NCBI RefSeq assembly: GCF_029338235.1 | Contig: NZ_CP119785.1 | Coordinates: 2,604,001 to 2,668,000, forward strand | Direction of reading: 5' to 3' | Length of the DNA stretch: 64,000 nucleotides | Source: Haloarcula rara | Lineage (GTDB): Archaea; Halobacteriota; Halobacteria; Halobacteriales; Haloarculaceae | Part shown: one piece after another, positions 1 to 8,340 of the stretch | How the letters are laid out: the number at the start of each line of letters is the position of its first letter | How positions within the stretch are numbered: position 1 is the first letter of the stretch | The notes under the pieces: model-generated | The model's input: only the letters and a program-made list of their open reading frames with translations | Told to the model about the DNA's origin: nothing | The model's database searches: none | Translations under genes and position numbers: made by a program

Positions 1-532
1 GCTCGATGTCCGCGTCGGGGTGGCTCGCAGCGACCTCTTCGAGGGCCGCTGCGACCCCGTCTATGGTTTCGGATGCCGCCTGCAGCTGCTCGCGTTGCTC
101 CCCGATGTCGCCGGAGATCGTCTGCATGGAGTCGATTACGTTGTCGCTGGCACGCCGGACCGTGTCGCTGCTCTCCTCGACGCCCACACCGGCCCCCTCG
201 ACTTCGTCGACGTAGGATTTGAGATGGTCTGTCGTCTTCTCCAGTTCGCTGACCATCTCGTTGAACCCCTCTGCGATGCTGTCCATCGCCTCGTCTTCAC
301 CTCGCCCCTCCATGCGAACGGTGAGGTCACCGTTTGCACACTGCTGCATGGTATCGGCGTAGGCCTCGGCTGTCCGCTGGGACGGAGCGCTCCGCTCGTC
401 ACCACCGGTTCGAGCGGCGTCTTGGTCTGTCTGGGTCTGTTCGGCGTCGTCAGATCCACCCGTGAACGCGTCGCGAATCGCTCCGAGTCCACGAGTCACC
501 ACGTTCGAGTTCGTATCTCCCCCGTTACTCAT
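1..532 (-). CDS. Soluble methyl-accepting chemotaxis transducer, N-terminal part (runs off the left edge)
   Basis: The visible 177 residues start with an acidic, unstructured stretch (about residues 1-60). A HAMP-like segment follows (about 65-120, with the pattern YADTMQQCANGDLTVRMEG and then GFNEMVSELEK), and then the start of the long helical signalling region. No transmembrane segment or periplasmic domain is seen, so this is a cytoplasmic transducer. Its ATG lies inside the last codons of the upstream H-NOX gene (8-base overlap), so the two are translationally coupled. I infer that the H-NOX protein is the separate sensory subunit of this transducer, which would signal through CheA/CheW to the archaellum. 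The methylation and CheA-contact regions lie outside the window. Confidence 0.85.
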   Translation of the reverse strand, partial: MSNGGDTNSNVVTRGLGAIRDAFTGGSDDAEQTQTDQDAARTGGDERSAPSQRTAEAYADTMQQCANGDLTVRMEGRGEDEAMDSIAEGFNEMVSELEKTTDHLKSYVDEVEGAGVGVEESSDTVRRASDNVIDSMQTISGDIGEQREQLQAASETIDGVAAALEEVAASHPDADIE

Positions 533-1073
533 TTTGATGCACCTCGATTCGGCAGATATCGTCACCGTCTTTCATACACTGTGACTCCTCGATTGTCAGC
601 TCTGTCTCGTAATGCGTGGCGGTCCCCTCCAGCAGCCCCTTGCCGAACTCACAGAGCTGTCGGTCGGACCGATAGAGAACGGCCACTCCGCCGTCGCCGA
701 TCGGCTCCGTCTCGAGTTCCGGCGGGGTGAAACCGCTGTCGGTGCGGGCCTTGAGCGACTGGTGAATCGTCTCCTCAACGTTGTTTATCAGGTCGAGTGC
801 GCCCCACTCGTCGTCGAAGTAGATTCGGCCGTACATCTCCGCCATCTCAGCGAAGAGGAACTGACCGAACTCCCGCTGGAGCTCCGTGTCAGTCGCCTCT
901 GATTCCTCCAAAAGGACCTGGTATATGTTCAGAAACTCTTCGTCGGGATAGTCGTCCATCCGTGTGAACTGGTTTCGCTCTATACCCGCGGCGTCTTTGA
1001 CTGCTTCCCAGGTGCTGCGATCGTGCTGTTCGATAACGAACGACCGCAGCCCTGTCATCACGACTCCATGCAT
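525..1073 (-). CDS. H-NOX (haem NO/O2-binding, HNOB) sensor protein
   Basis: This 182-residue protein matches the single-domain HNOB/H-NOX family in length and motifs. It starts MHGVVMTGLRSFV. The expected proximal haem ligand is His104 (ETIHQSLKA). The haem-propionate motif YxSxR is present as Tyr134-Arg-Ser136-Asp-Arg138. The two key positions fall within a few residues of those in characterised bacterial H-NOX proteins. Near the C-terminus is a C-x7-C pair (Cys166, Cys174). H-NOX proteins bind NO, and some also bind O2, and signal to a partner. Here the partner is almost certainly the transducer encoded immediately downstream, whose start codon overlaps this gene's end. Whether the ligand is NO or O2 cannot be settled from the sequence. 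Confidence 0.88.
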   Translation of the reverse strand: MHGVVMTGLRSFVIEQHDRSTWEAVKDAAGIERNQFTRMDDYPDEEFLNIYQVLLEESEATDTELQREFGQFLFAEMAEMYGRIYFDDEWGALDLINNVEETIHQSLKARTDSGFTPPELETEPIGDGGVAVLYRSDRQLCEFGKGLLEGTATHYETELTIEESQCMKDGDDICRIEVHQNE

Positions 1074-1099
1074 CTGAATACACCCATCAATGACTGGGG

Positions 1100-1112
1100 G
1101 CTTAAAAATTTC
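1100..1112 (-). promoter_or_regulatory. Probable TATA box of the H-NOX/transducer operon
   Basis: On the minus strand the run aatttttaagc lies about 28-38 bases upstream of the H-NOX ATG and is preceded by a purine-rich BRE-like gaggaa. This spacing implies a very short or absent leader. Confidence 0.5.
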
Positions 1113-1252
1113 CTCTTAACTGAAGAAACAAATTGTGTCTGGTAACACAAACCAGGGGGCCGTTCGACCGCAGATCGCCTCATCACCAGGTCTCGGCGGT
1201 GCGGGCTGGTACTGCTCGTCCGTCCGTGGTCCGTCGGCGACGTAAACGGTTG

Positions 1253-2411
1253 TTACTCCGACTGAAAGGTCAGCCTGTCGCGCAGGTCCCGAACGTCTGA
1301 AAGCAACGTGGCTCGGTCGTCGTTGTCGTCGCCGGTCAGCGTGAGATGCCCCATCTTCCGGAGCTCGTACACCTCGTGCTTGCCGTACCAGTGGAGATGG
1401 GCGCGCTCGGTCGAGAGCACCGTCTCTGCGCCGTGCATGACCGCATCCTGGCGCTCCGGGACGTCGCCGAGGATGTTCGCTGAGACCGTCGGGTCCCGAA
1501 TCTCGGTGGTCCCGAGCGGGTCACCGAGCACCGCCCGGATGTGCTGTTCGAACTGGGAGGTGTGACAGCCCTCGATGGTCCAGTGACCGGAGTTGTGGGG
1601 GCGCGGAGCGATCTCGTTGAGCAAGATCTCGTCGTCGCTCGTCTGGAACAGTTCGATACCGAAGACGCCCCGGCCCGCCATCACGTCGAGGACGTCTACC
1701 GCAACCTCGCGGGCACGCTCGCGGACTTCGGGGCTCGCTCGCGCCGGCGCGACGCTCTCGCGGAGAATCTCCTCACGGTGGACGGTCTCGGTGACGGGGA
1801 AAGTGTCACGCTCGCCGTCGCCCAGACAGCCCATCACCGCCAGTTCCCGCTCGAAGTCGACCATCGCCTCGACCATCGCGGGCCCGGCGATGTCGGCCAT
1901 CGCGGCCTCGACCTCGTCGGGACCACCGACCGGAACGTTGCCCCGACCGTCGTAGCCGCCGGTGCGTGCCTTCAGCATGGCGGGATAGCCCAGTTCGTCG
2001 CAGGCCTCGCGAAGCTCCTCGGCCGTATCGACGCCGCGGAACTCGGGGACCGGGACGCCGGCCTCGGCGAGTCGGCGCTTCTGGACGAGCTTGTCCTGGA
2101 TGGTCCGCAGGGTCTCCGGGGCCGGATGGACCGGCGTCCCGGTTTCTTCGGCGACCCGCTCCAGCACGTCGGGGTCGGCCAGTTCGATTTCGAAGGTGAG
2201 GACGTCGGCGCGCTCGGCCAGCTCCCGGAAGGTCGATTCGTCCTCGAACCCGCCGACGAGCTGGTCGCGTACCACCGGTGTGGCCGGGCAGTCGGGCGTC
2301 GGGTCGGCGACGACCAGCTCGACGCCCAGCGGCGCCGGCTTCGCCGAGCATCCGTCCGAGCTGCCCCCCGCCAACCACGCCCACGGTCGGGCCGGGCGAC
2401 GTTCGTGTCAT
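1253..2411 (-). pseudogene. purK: 5-(carboxyamino)imidazole ribonucleotide synthase PurK, frameshifted
   Basis: PurK is an ATP-grasp enzyme that carboxylates AIR to N5-CAIR in purine synthesis; its product is the substrate of PurE (encoded at 13463-14122). The true N-terminus starts at the ATG ending at 2411 and has the nucleotide-binding motif VGVVGGGQLGRMLGEA. Right after this the frame is lost, and the rest (PLGVELVVADP through the ATP-grasp core to LRDRLTFQSE) continues in another frame. The switch falls in the GC-rich string at about 2331-2345. Relative to the family consensus (EAAAPLG) two bases appear to be missing. The ATG at 2374 in the downstream frame would give an N-terminus unlike PurK. 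Because the gene is central and otherwise intact, a sequencing error is as likely as a real mutation. Confidence 0.85.
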
Positions 2412-2456
2412 ACGACGCTCTATCGTTGGGGACCGCTTAAGCCTTTGAATGTTACC

Positions 2457-2575
2457 CCGCCGTCCCGTTGTCGACGGCGATTGTCAGTCCGCCGTCCCGT
2501 TGTCGACGACGCTTGTCAGTCCGCCGTCCCGTTGTCGACGACGCTTGTCAGTCCGCCGTCCCGTTGTCGACGGCG
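2457..2575. repeat. 32-bp tandem repeat, nearly four copies, over the 3' end of the Agl23-type gene
   Basis: Copies start at 2457, 2489, 2521 and 2553 with an exact 32-base period; the last is partial. Copies 2 and 3 are identical, and the first has small changes. Each minus-strand copy carries the codons for VDNGTAD plus a TGA stop. The period is not a multiple of three, so the copies fall in different frames. The first copy read on the minus strand supplies the real C-terminus and stop of the upstream gene. Confidence 0.9.
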
Positions 2576-4608
2576 TCCTCGTTCGTCCAGACCGTGAACA
2601 CGTTCCGGTCGCCGGTGGTGCGCAGCCGGTAGCTCTCGCCCTCGTAGCCGGCCGCACGTAGCTCTTCTTCGGGCACCGTCGGGTCGAAGTTCTGAGTGAT
2701 GATGACCGGCGAGGTGCGCTGGTCCGCCAGCGATTCGAGGTTCCGTTCGCTGTTCTCGCAGTCGACGTCCATCTCGTCCGCGGCGAAGTACCACGGCAGC
2801 GGCAGGGAGTTGTACCACATCAGGCAGGTCGGTCTGGTGTTCCTGTAGGCATCGTCCCACTCGTCGCGTTCCGGGCCGACGTAGGCATTGTAGCGGTCGT
2901 GCTGGTTGCCGGACTCGCCGTAGTAGACCACCACGTCACTCGAGCCGTTGTTGGCCGTCGCGAGCCGGTCCATCTCGCGGAGTTCGTCCTTGAGCTCTGC
3001 GTTCGGCTGAGCGTACTGGACCATCGGGTTCGAGTCCTCGGTGGTGTTTGTGTACACCTGCCCCACGCCCGCCTGCGTGACCAGCACACAGAGCGCAAAG
3101 AGGACCAGCGTGGCGCTGCCGAAGCCGGACAGGTCGTCCGTTGCCAGCGACTGGCTGGCCCAGCGGAAGACGGCGGCCAGCGCGACTGCTGCCGGGACCG
3201 CAAGCGGGACGACCATGTGGGCGGCGAGCCACGGTGCGCCGATGTCGGTCCCCAGCGGGTAGCCAAAGATGGAGACAAAGCCCGCGTAGAAACAGAACGG
3301 AATCAGGTGCCGAGGCGTGGTGATGCCCAGTCTGTCGAGGAGGTAGCCCACGCCCGCAAGTGCCGCTACGACACGTGATCCCTGTACCAGCGCAGCGGTC
3401 GACGTCCAAAAGTGCTTCATATACGTATCGAAGGGCTTCATATCGCTGAACGGCCAGAACCACTTCCCGCTCGACTCCGAGGAGCCTCCCTCGCCGGAGG
3501 GCAGCCAGTTGCTCCACTGCTCGACGACGCGGTCGATAGTGGTTTCGAGCAGTTGCGGAAACAGCGCCGGGTTCGTGATACCCTCCCAGAACCCGACGTA
3601 GCCGGGGGTGGTAGCCGCCAGCGCCGGATGGCTTTCGATACCGTCGATGCCGGCGCCGCGTGGCGCATAGAAGAACAGCGAGACGAGACCGAACGCGAGA
3701 ACGGCGAGGACGATGTGTCCGACGTAGGCGCCGGCGGTGAGCAAGGCGTCGTCGTGGCGCGCCCGGAAGCCCCGAACGACACCGACGACCCGTCCCACGT
3801 CGCCTTTCACCCGACCGACGATGCGGTTGCGGACCGCGCTGGCGGACGGCGGGCCTGAGGCGAACTCGACGGGGGCGAACCGGTCCGGCAGGACGGCGGC
3901 CGCGATGCCGTTGACCTGTCTCGGGAGCAGGAACCCGATGGCGTCCCGAAAGCCGTTCGGTAGTCCCAGAATCTTCGCCAGCAAGAGTCCGGTCGCGCCG
4001 AGCCACGTGGCCACGTAGATGAGCGCGTTCTCCTTCGAGGCAAAGCCCAGCGCGAGAAAGACGCCGGCCGCGTACATATACCGGGCTTTCCGGGTGTCGT
4101 AGAGCCGAACGAGGAAGGCGAAGGCGGTGAACATGAAGGCCGCGACGAGGACGTCGCTGCGCATGAACCGGGAGTAGTACAGCAACACGGGGTCGAGCGT
4201 GAACAGGAGCGCGAGCGCGACGATCTCGCTCCGGTTCAGGTGCTCCCGCAGCAGCAGCGCAGTCAGGGGGAGCAGGGCGCCCACGACGGCGACGGGTAGG
4301 CGCATCGCAAAGTCCGAGGGTCCGATGAGCCCGAACAGCCACCGGTCGACGTGCTGGATAAAGGGGCCGTGGATGATGTAGCGGTAGGCGAAGTTACCCG
4401 TCTCGCCGTAGTGCCAGGCCCAGTACGCGACCCGCCCTTCGTCGAAGTGGGCCACGCGGTAGCCCAGCGAGACGACACGAAGCGCGAGTCCGAGCAACGT
4501 GATAGCGACGACCAGTTTCACCGTCGCGTGGTCGTCGCTGTCGAGCCACGACTGGCCACGGCGACGGAACTGCTGGAGGGCGGGCACGACACCGCTCGAC
4601 CTAGACAT
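2548..4608 (-). CDS. Agl23/TIGR03663-type multi-membrane-span protein (GT-C fold)
   Basis: This 686-residue polytopic membrane protein has about ten hydrophobic segments. An early acidic loop motif (HFDEGRVAYWAWHYGETG) is typical of GT-C / family 39-like glycosyltransferases, and a C-terminal soluble domain (about 540-686) faces out. The sequence fits the haloarchaeal TIGR03663 family, named flippase activity-associated protein Agl23, which is linked to protein N-glycosylation. The ATG at 4608 (MSRSSGVV) is preferred over an in-frame TTG twelve bases upstream. The last codons lie in a 32-bp tandem repeat. Enzymatic activity is inferred, not shown. Confidence 0.75.
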   Translation of the reverse strand: MSRSSGVVPALQQFRRRGQSWLDSDDHATVKLVVAITLLGLALRVVSLGYRVAHFDEGRVAYWAWHYGETGNFAYRYIIHGPFIQHVDRWLFGLIGPSDFAMRLPVAVVGALLPLTALLLREHLNRSEIVALALLFTLDPVLLYYSRFMRSDVLVAAFMFTAFAFLVRLYDTRKARYMYAAGVFLALGFASKENALIYVATWLGATGLLLAKILGLPNGFRDAIGFLLPRQVNGIAAAVLPDRFAPVEFASGPPSASAVRNRIVGRVKGDVGRVVGVVRGFRARHDDALLTAGAYVGHIVLAVLAFGLVSLFFYAPRGAGIDGIESHPALAATTPGYVGFWEGITNPALFPQLLETTIDRVVEQWSNWLPSGEGGSSESSGKWFWPFSDMKPFDTYMKHFWTSTAALVQGSRVVAALAGVGYLLDRLGITTPRHLIPFCFYAGFVSIFGYPLGTDIGAPWLAAHMVVPLAVPAAVALAAVFRWASQSLATDDLSGFGSATLVLFALCVLVTQAGVGQVYTNTTEDSNPMVQYAQPNAELKDELREMDRLATANNGSSDVVVYYGESGNQHDRYNAYVGPERDEWDDAYRNTRPTCLMWYNSLPLPWYFAADEMDVDCENSERNLESLADQRTSPVIITQNFDPTVPEEELRAAGYEGESYRLRTTGDRNVFTVWTNEDAVDNGTAD

Positions 4609-4699
4609 TACCGGGTCCAAGACGAGCGGGGATTAGAATCTTTCTGGTTTCCCGACACGGAACGGTAGTTCTTTACGCCCGAGTGTCCCCACACCGCGT

Positions 4700-5104
4700 A
4701 TGGTGCAGCTCGGACTGGTCGTCGCTCAGTACGACAAACACGGGGACGTTATCGACGCGATGCACGAGTCGGCGCGCGCAGCCGCAGAAGATTCGGGCGC
4801 AACTATCGCCGAGACGCTCTCAGTCCCCGGGGCCTACGACACGCCGCTTCCGGCCGACCGGCTGGCGCGGCGTGACGATATCGACGCCGTCGCGGTGCTG
4901 GGGGTCGTCATCGAGGGCGACACGGACCACGACAAGGTCATCACCGAGGCCGCCGCTGGAGGGCTCACAGACGTCTCTCTCCAGCGGGACACGCCCGTCA
5001 CGCTGGGCATCATCGGGCCGGGCATGAGCAAGGACGAAGCCGAGGCCCGGACCCACAAAGGTGGGTCGGCCGTCACGAGCGCCATCGAACTCGCAAAACT
5101 ATGA
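4700..5104 (+). CDS. ribH: 6,7-dimethyl-8-ribityllumazine synthase
   Basis: This 134-residue protein is slightly shorter than bacterial RibH (about 150), as is usual in archaea. It has the family's landmarks: the N-terminal strand LGLVVAQYDKH, the SVPGAYDTPL substrate loop, and the AVLGVVIEGDTDHDKVI segment with the catalytic His in the GDTDHD region. It condenses the ribitylaminopyrimidine with dihydroxybutanone phosphate to make the riboflavin precursor. Its stop overlaps the next gene's start (ATGA), so the two are co-translated. An FAD synthase gene lies 2 kb away, so flavin synthesis is represented twice in this neighbourhood. Confidence 0.93.
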   Translation: MVQLGLVVAQYDKHGDVIDAMHESARAAAEDSGATIAETLSVPGAYDTPLPADRLARRDDIDAVAVLGVVIEGDTDHDKVITEAAAGGLTDVSLQRDTPVTLGIIGPGMSKDEAEARTHKGGSAVTSAIELAKL

Positions 5105-6261
5105 CTATGGACTTCGCTTCACGGGTCGGACGTGTAGAGCCGAGTGCGACACTCGCGATCAGCAACAAGGCCGCCGAACTGGAGGCCGAGGGCAAGGACG
5201 TCGTCGACCTGAGCGTCGGCGAACCCGACTTCGACACGCCCGAGAACATCAAGCAGGCAGCGAAAGACGCCCTGGACGCGGGCCACACCGGGTACACCTC
5301 CTCGAACGGTATCCCGGAACTGAAGGAGGCCATCGCGGCAAAGCTCCACGACGACGGGCTGACCCAGTACGAGGCCGACAACGTCATCGTCACGCCCGGT
5401 GGCAAGCAGGCCCTCTACGAGATATTCCAGACCGTCATCGACGACGGCGACGAGGTCGCCCTGCTGGACCCGGCGTGGGTCTCCTACGAGGCGATGGTGA
5501 AACTCGCCGGCGGCTCGCTGACCCGCGTCGACACCGCGCCCCACGACTTCCAGCTAGAGGGTGCGCTCGACGACCTCGCCGACGCGGTGTCGGACGAGAC
5601 GGAACTGCTCGTCGTCAACTCCCCGGGCAACCCCCACGGAGCAGTCTACTCCGAGGCGGCCCTCGAAGGGGTCCGGGACCTCGCCGTCGAGCACGACATC
5701 ACCGTCATCTCCGACGAGATTTACAAGGAGATAACCTACGACGGCGTCGAGGCCGTCTCGCTGGGCACGCTCGACGGGATGGAAGACCGGACGGTGACGC
5801 TCAACGGCTTCTCGAAGGCCTACTCGATGACCGGCTGGCGGCTCGGCTACTTCGCAGGCCCCGAGGAGCTGGTGTCCCAGGCGGGCAAGGTCCACTCGCA
5901 CTCGGTCTCCTGTGCGGTGAACTTCGTCCAGCACGCCGGCGTCGAGGCCATCACGAACACCGACGACGCCGTCGAGGAGATGCGCCAGGCCTTCGCCGAG
6001 CGCCGGGAGTTCCTGATGGGCCTCTTCGAGGACCACGGCGTCCACGTCCCGGAACCCCAGGGCGCGTTCTACATGATGCCGGAAATCGCACCCGATGGTG
6101 ACGATACCGAGTGGTGTGACAAGGCCATCTCGGAGGCCCAGGTCGCGACCGTGCCGGGCACCGCCTTCGGCACGCCCGGCTACGCGCGCATCTCCTACGC
6201 TAACAGCAAGGAGCGACTCGAAGAAGCGGTCGACCGGCTGGCCGAGCACGGTCTAATATAA
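5101..6261 (+). CDS. Class I/II pyridoxal-phosphate aminotransferase, aspartate-type
   Basis: This 386-residue fold-type I PLP enzyme has the substrate-arm signature LSVGEPDFDTP near the N-terminus and an NSPGNPHGAVY motif. The Schiff-base lysine is in GFSKAYSMTGWRLGYF (about residue 240), followed by the phosphate-binding arginine region. A C-terminal arginine segment (YARISYANS) should contact the substrate carboxylate. Length and motifs fit the archaeal aspartate aminotransferase group, but the exact amino-acid donor cannot be read from the sequence. It is coupled to ribH by an ATGA overlap. The start used is MTMDFASRVG. Confidence 0.88.
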   Translation: MTMDFASRVGRVEPSATLAISNKAAELEAEGKDVVDLSVGEPDFDTPENIKQAAKDALDAGHTGYTSSNGIPELKEAIAAKLHDDGLTQYEADNVIVTPGGKQALYEIFQTVIDDGDEVALLDPAWVSYEAMVKLAGGSLTRVDTAPHDFQLEGALDDLADAVSDETELLVVNSPGNPHGAVYSEAALEGVRDLAVEHDITVISDEIYKEITYDGVEAVSLGTLDGMEDRTVTLNGFSKAYSMTGWRLGYFAGPEELVSQAGKVHSHSVSCAVNFVQHAGVEAITNTDDAVEEMRQAFAERREFLMGLFEDHGVHVPEPQGAFYMMPEIAPDGDDTEWCDKAISEAQVATVPGTAFGTPGYARISYANSKERLEEAVDRLAEHGLI

Positions 6262-6302
6262 GAATACTAACTGTTTTTGCCGCGGGCGACGGAACGGGTG
6301 GT

Positions 6303-6848
6303 ATGCCAAGCAGACGTGCAGTGCTGTCGCTGGTCGCCGGTGGCACACTCTCACTCGCCGGCTGTGGCGGGTCCGCCGAAGGAACGGAGCGTGACTTCGG
6401 ACTGACGACCACTGGGACCGAGGGCGTTTCCGGGCAGGCGGTCGGTATCGAACTGACGGCCCGAGGCGTCGGTGAGCTCACGTACCGCGTCGACGCCCTC
6501 CCGTCGGGCTGGCAGGTGACACAGGGGGATTTCGACCCCGGACCGACCTCGGTCCGGGAGATGTACCCGCCGGAACTGCTCTGGGAGCCCCCCATAGGGA
6601 CGGTGACCGGGTCGTTCATCGTCGAGATAGGCTCGAAAGCCGCGCCCGGAGAGTACTCGCTCCCCGTCGAAGCCCGGGCCGGCGAGTCCGACGAGACCGT
6701 CGTCTCGACGGCGGTTATCACCGTCGAGGGACAGACCGGGAGTCCCTCGCCAGACGAGCAGGATGGGACCCCTTCGCCACAGGAGCAAGATGGGGGCCCC
6801 TCTCCACAGCAATCGACGGAGCGTCAGTCCCCACGTGGGACTGACTAG
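6303..6848 (+). CDS. Predicted haloarchaeal lipoprotein of unknown function
   Basis: The 181-residue protein starts [21 protein letters not shown]. Twin arginines, a hydrophobic stretch and the lipobox LAGC (Cys21) together indicate a Tat-exported, lipid-anchored protein. The middle (residues 30-140) looks like a small beta-rich domain. The C-terminus is a low-complexity tail of [18 protein letters not shown] repeats, probably a linker or glycosylation region. I recognise no family. It converges with the FAD synthase gene; the stops overlap by four bases. Confidence 0.7.
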   Translation: MPSRRAVLSLVAGGTLSLAGCGGSAEGTERDFGLTTTGTEGVSGQAVGIELTARGVGELTYRVDALPSGWQVTQGDFDPGPTSVREMYPPELLWEPPIGTVTGSFIVEIGSKAAPGEYSLPVEARAGESDETVVSTAVITVEGQTGSPSPDEQDGTPSPQEQDGGPSPQQSTERQSPRGTD

Positions 6849-7276
6849 TCGCCCCGCTCTGCGAGAATCCGGTCGATGATGCGACCGGTCGAGAGCAGCC
6901 GTTCGGGGTCGTCCCTGTCGAGCGGGCTCGCCCGACGAATCTCGCAGTCGATACCACGTTCTGACAGCGCCGTTTGCAGGCGCTCCTCGTCGTGGTGCTG
7001 GTCGTACCCCAGCGCGATGACGTCCGGGTCGATACGCTCAATGGGGACGAAGATGTCCTCGGGGTGGCCCAGGTGGGACTCGTCGACGGGTTTCAGCGCC
7101 CCCACCATCTCCCGGCGCTGCTCGTCGGGAATCACGGGCGGTTCTTTGTGCGTGACGTTCTCCGAGCGGGCGATGATGACGTGGAGTTCCTCGCCCATCT
7201 CGGCGGCGTCTCGCAGATAGTGGACGTGACCGGGATGGAGCAGGTCGAAGGTGCCCTGCGCGACGACGCGGGTCAC
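6845..7276 (-). CDS. ribL: FAD synthase (archaeal cytidylyltransferase-family RibL)
   Basis: This 143-residue single-domain nucleotidyltransferase starts [21 protein letters not shown], with the family signature HPGH near residue 16. It has [10 protein letters not shown] and a C-terminal TGRIIDRIL helix. Archaeal RibL adenylates FMN to FAD using ATP. It overlaps the upstream JAMM gene by four bases (ATGA), so the two form an operon. The short length without a riboflavin-kinase domain separates it from bacterial RibF. Confidence 0.88.
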   Translation of the reverse strand: MTRVVAQGTFDLLHPGHVHYLRDAAEMGEELHVIIARSENVTHKEPPVIPDEQRREMVGALKPVDESHLGHPEDIFVPIERIDPDVIALGYDQHHDEERLQTALSERGIDCEIRRASPLDRDDPERLLSTGRIIDRILAERGD

Positions 7277-7770
7277 GAGTCGAACTCCTCCTCCCGGAGC
7301 TCCTGGTCGATGTCGTGCTGGTCGAAGTCGAAGAACGTCTCCTCGGGTGGCTCGATGTCCAGAACGGGCAGGTCGACCGGTTCACCGTCGTTGTCGAAGG
7401 CCTGCCAGTCCCCGGGCCCGTACGGGTAGCCCACGATGATGTGGACGTCTCCCCGTCCGAAGGTGGCCAGGTCGGCGTCGCTCGGCCGGAGGACGCCATT
7501 GGGATGTGAGTGTATCGACCCCGCCGCGCGCATGTCGTTTGGCACCATGTTCGTCTTGAGGGTCGCACTCACCGGGTCCGACTCGGTCCCCGGGATGACG
7601 AGCACGTCCGTCAGGACGGTGCCGTCCCGGTCTAGGCCGACCTTGCGGGCCTTGTCGCCCCGCAGCAGTCCCATGTACTCGTTCGGATGCGTGTCCTCGG
7701 ACGCGGCCCGCGCGAAGTCCAGTGCCGACTCGGCGATACCGAGAATCTCGCCCGAGCGAAACAGCCCCAT
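7273..7770 (-). CDS. JAMM/MPN+ metalloprotease (desampylase-like, Mov34/PAD-1 family)
   Basis: This 165-residue protein has the full JAMM zinc motif: an N-terminal glutamate (NEYMGLLRG), then [17 protein letters not shown], which matches H-x-H-P-x(n)-P-S-x-x-D. In haloarchaea such enzymes remove ubiquitin-like SAMP modifiers or process sulfur-carrier proteins. The Asp/Glu-rich tail (about 140-165) is haloarchaeal. It is the first gene of a two-gene operon with ribL. Which SAMP it acts on, if any, is unknown. Confidence 0.85.
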   Translation of the reverse strand: MGLFRSGEILGIAESALDFARAASEDTHPNEYMGLLRGDKARKVGLDRDGTVLTDVLVIPGTESDPVSATLKTNMVPNDMRAAGSIHSHPNGVLRPSDADLATFGRGDVHIIVGYPYGPGDWQAFDNDGEPVDLPVLDIEPPEETFFDFDQHDIDQELREEEFDS

Positions 7771-7857
7771 GCTCTCTGGTGTGTTCGGACCGGTTCTAAG
7801 CGTTCCGCTCTAGGACTAGTTGGGGATTCTGGCGACGAGAGCAGCTCTCCGAACTAT

Positions 7858-8247
7858 GACCGCCAGAAAGCCCCGAACCGTTCGGCTCGGGGGGCTCGCT
7901 GTCGTCCGAGAGGGCGTAGCCCTCTCGTGATCACGAAAGACGCGCAGCGTCTTTCGAACGACGCGCCTCGCCTCCCGCCGGTCGGCTGCGGTGCTTGCGT
8001 CGCCCGCCGTCCTCAGAAATCTACGATTTCTGATGGGCTGCGGGAGAGCAAAGCTCTCCCGAACGTCGCCGAACGGTTCGCCCCTTTCAGTCCCACCCGC
8101 AGCCGATTGGGTATCCGGCATGGGCGGGAATGAAAGGGGCGGCGGGCTGAACGAAGGCGGCCGACGCAAGCACCGGAACGAACGAGGTGAGTTAGGAGCG
8201 CAGCGAGTCCCCCGAGTTCAGCCCGTCGGGGCTTTCTGGCGGTTGTC
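7858..8247. repeat. Structured non-coding foldback element with inverted ends and nested hairpins
   Basis: The gap between the JAMM gene and the RecJ-like gene (7771-8340) has no supportable coding sequence. The ends of this segment are inverted copies: ccgccagaaagccccga at about 7860-7876 and its complement at about 8226-8242. The similarity continues inward for some 25 more bases with changes. A 13-bp inner stem pairs 7990-8002 with 8162-8174. A further long stem pairs about 8082-8100 with 8122-8139. Four perfect hairpins with 9-10 bp stems and three-base loops lie at 7907-7927, 7934-7956, 8013-8033 and 8041-8061. This could be a MITE-like mobile element or a structured RNA. Confidence 0.7.
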
Positions 8248-8340
8248 ATCCATAGTGGCCATTACGACAGTACTGAACCCGATACTTGCTAGCCAGCGAT
8301 TTCGAAGAGTACAAACCGGCGAGTGTCGAAGTGACGGCAA

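Noticed and set aside
2457..2575. CRISPR-like repeat array
   Set aside because: The 32-bp units are directly adjacent with no spacers and overlap a coding end, so this is a tandem repeat.
7816..8249. Short frames inside the foldback element
   Set aside because: They cross perfect hairpins, are Arg/Pro-rich and lack conserved features.
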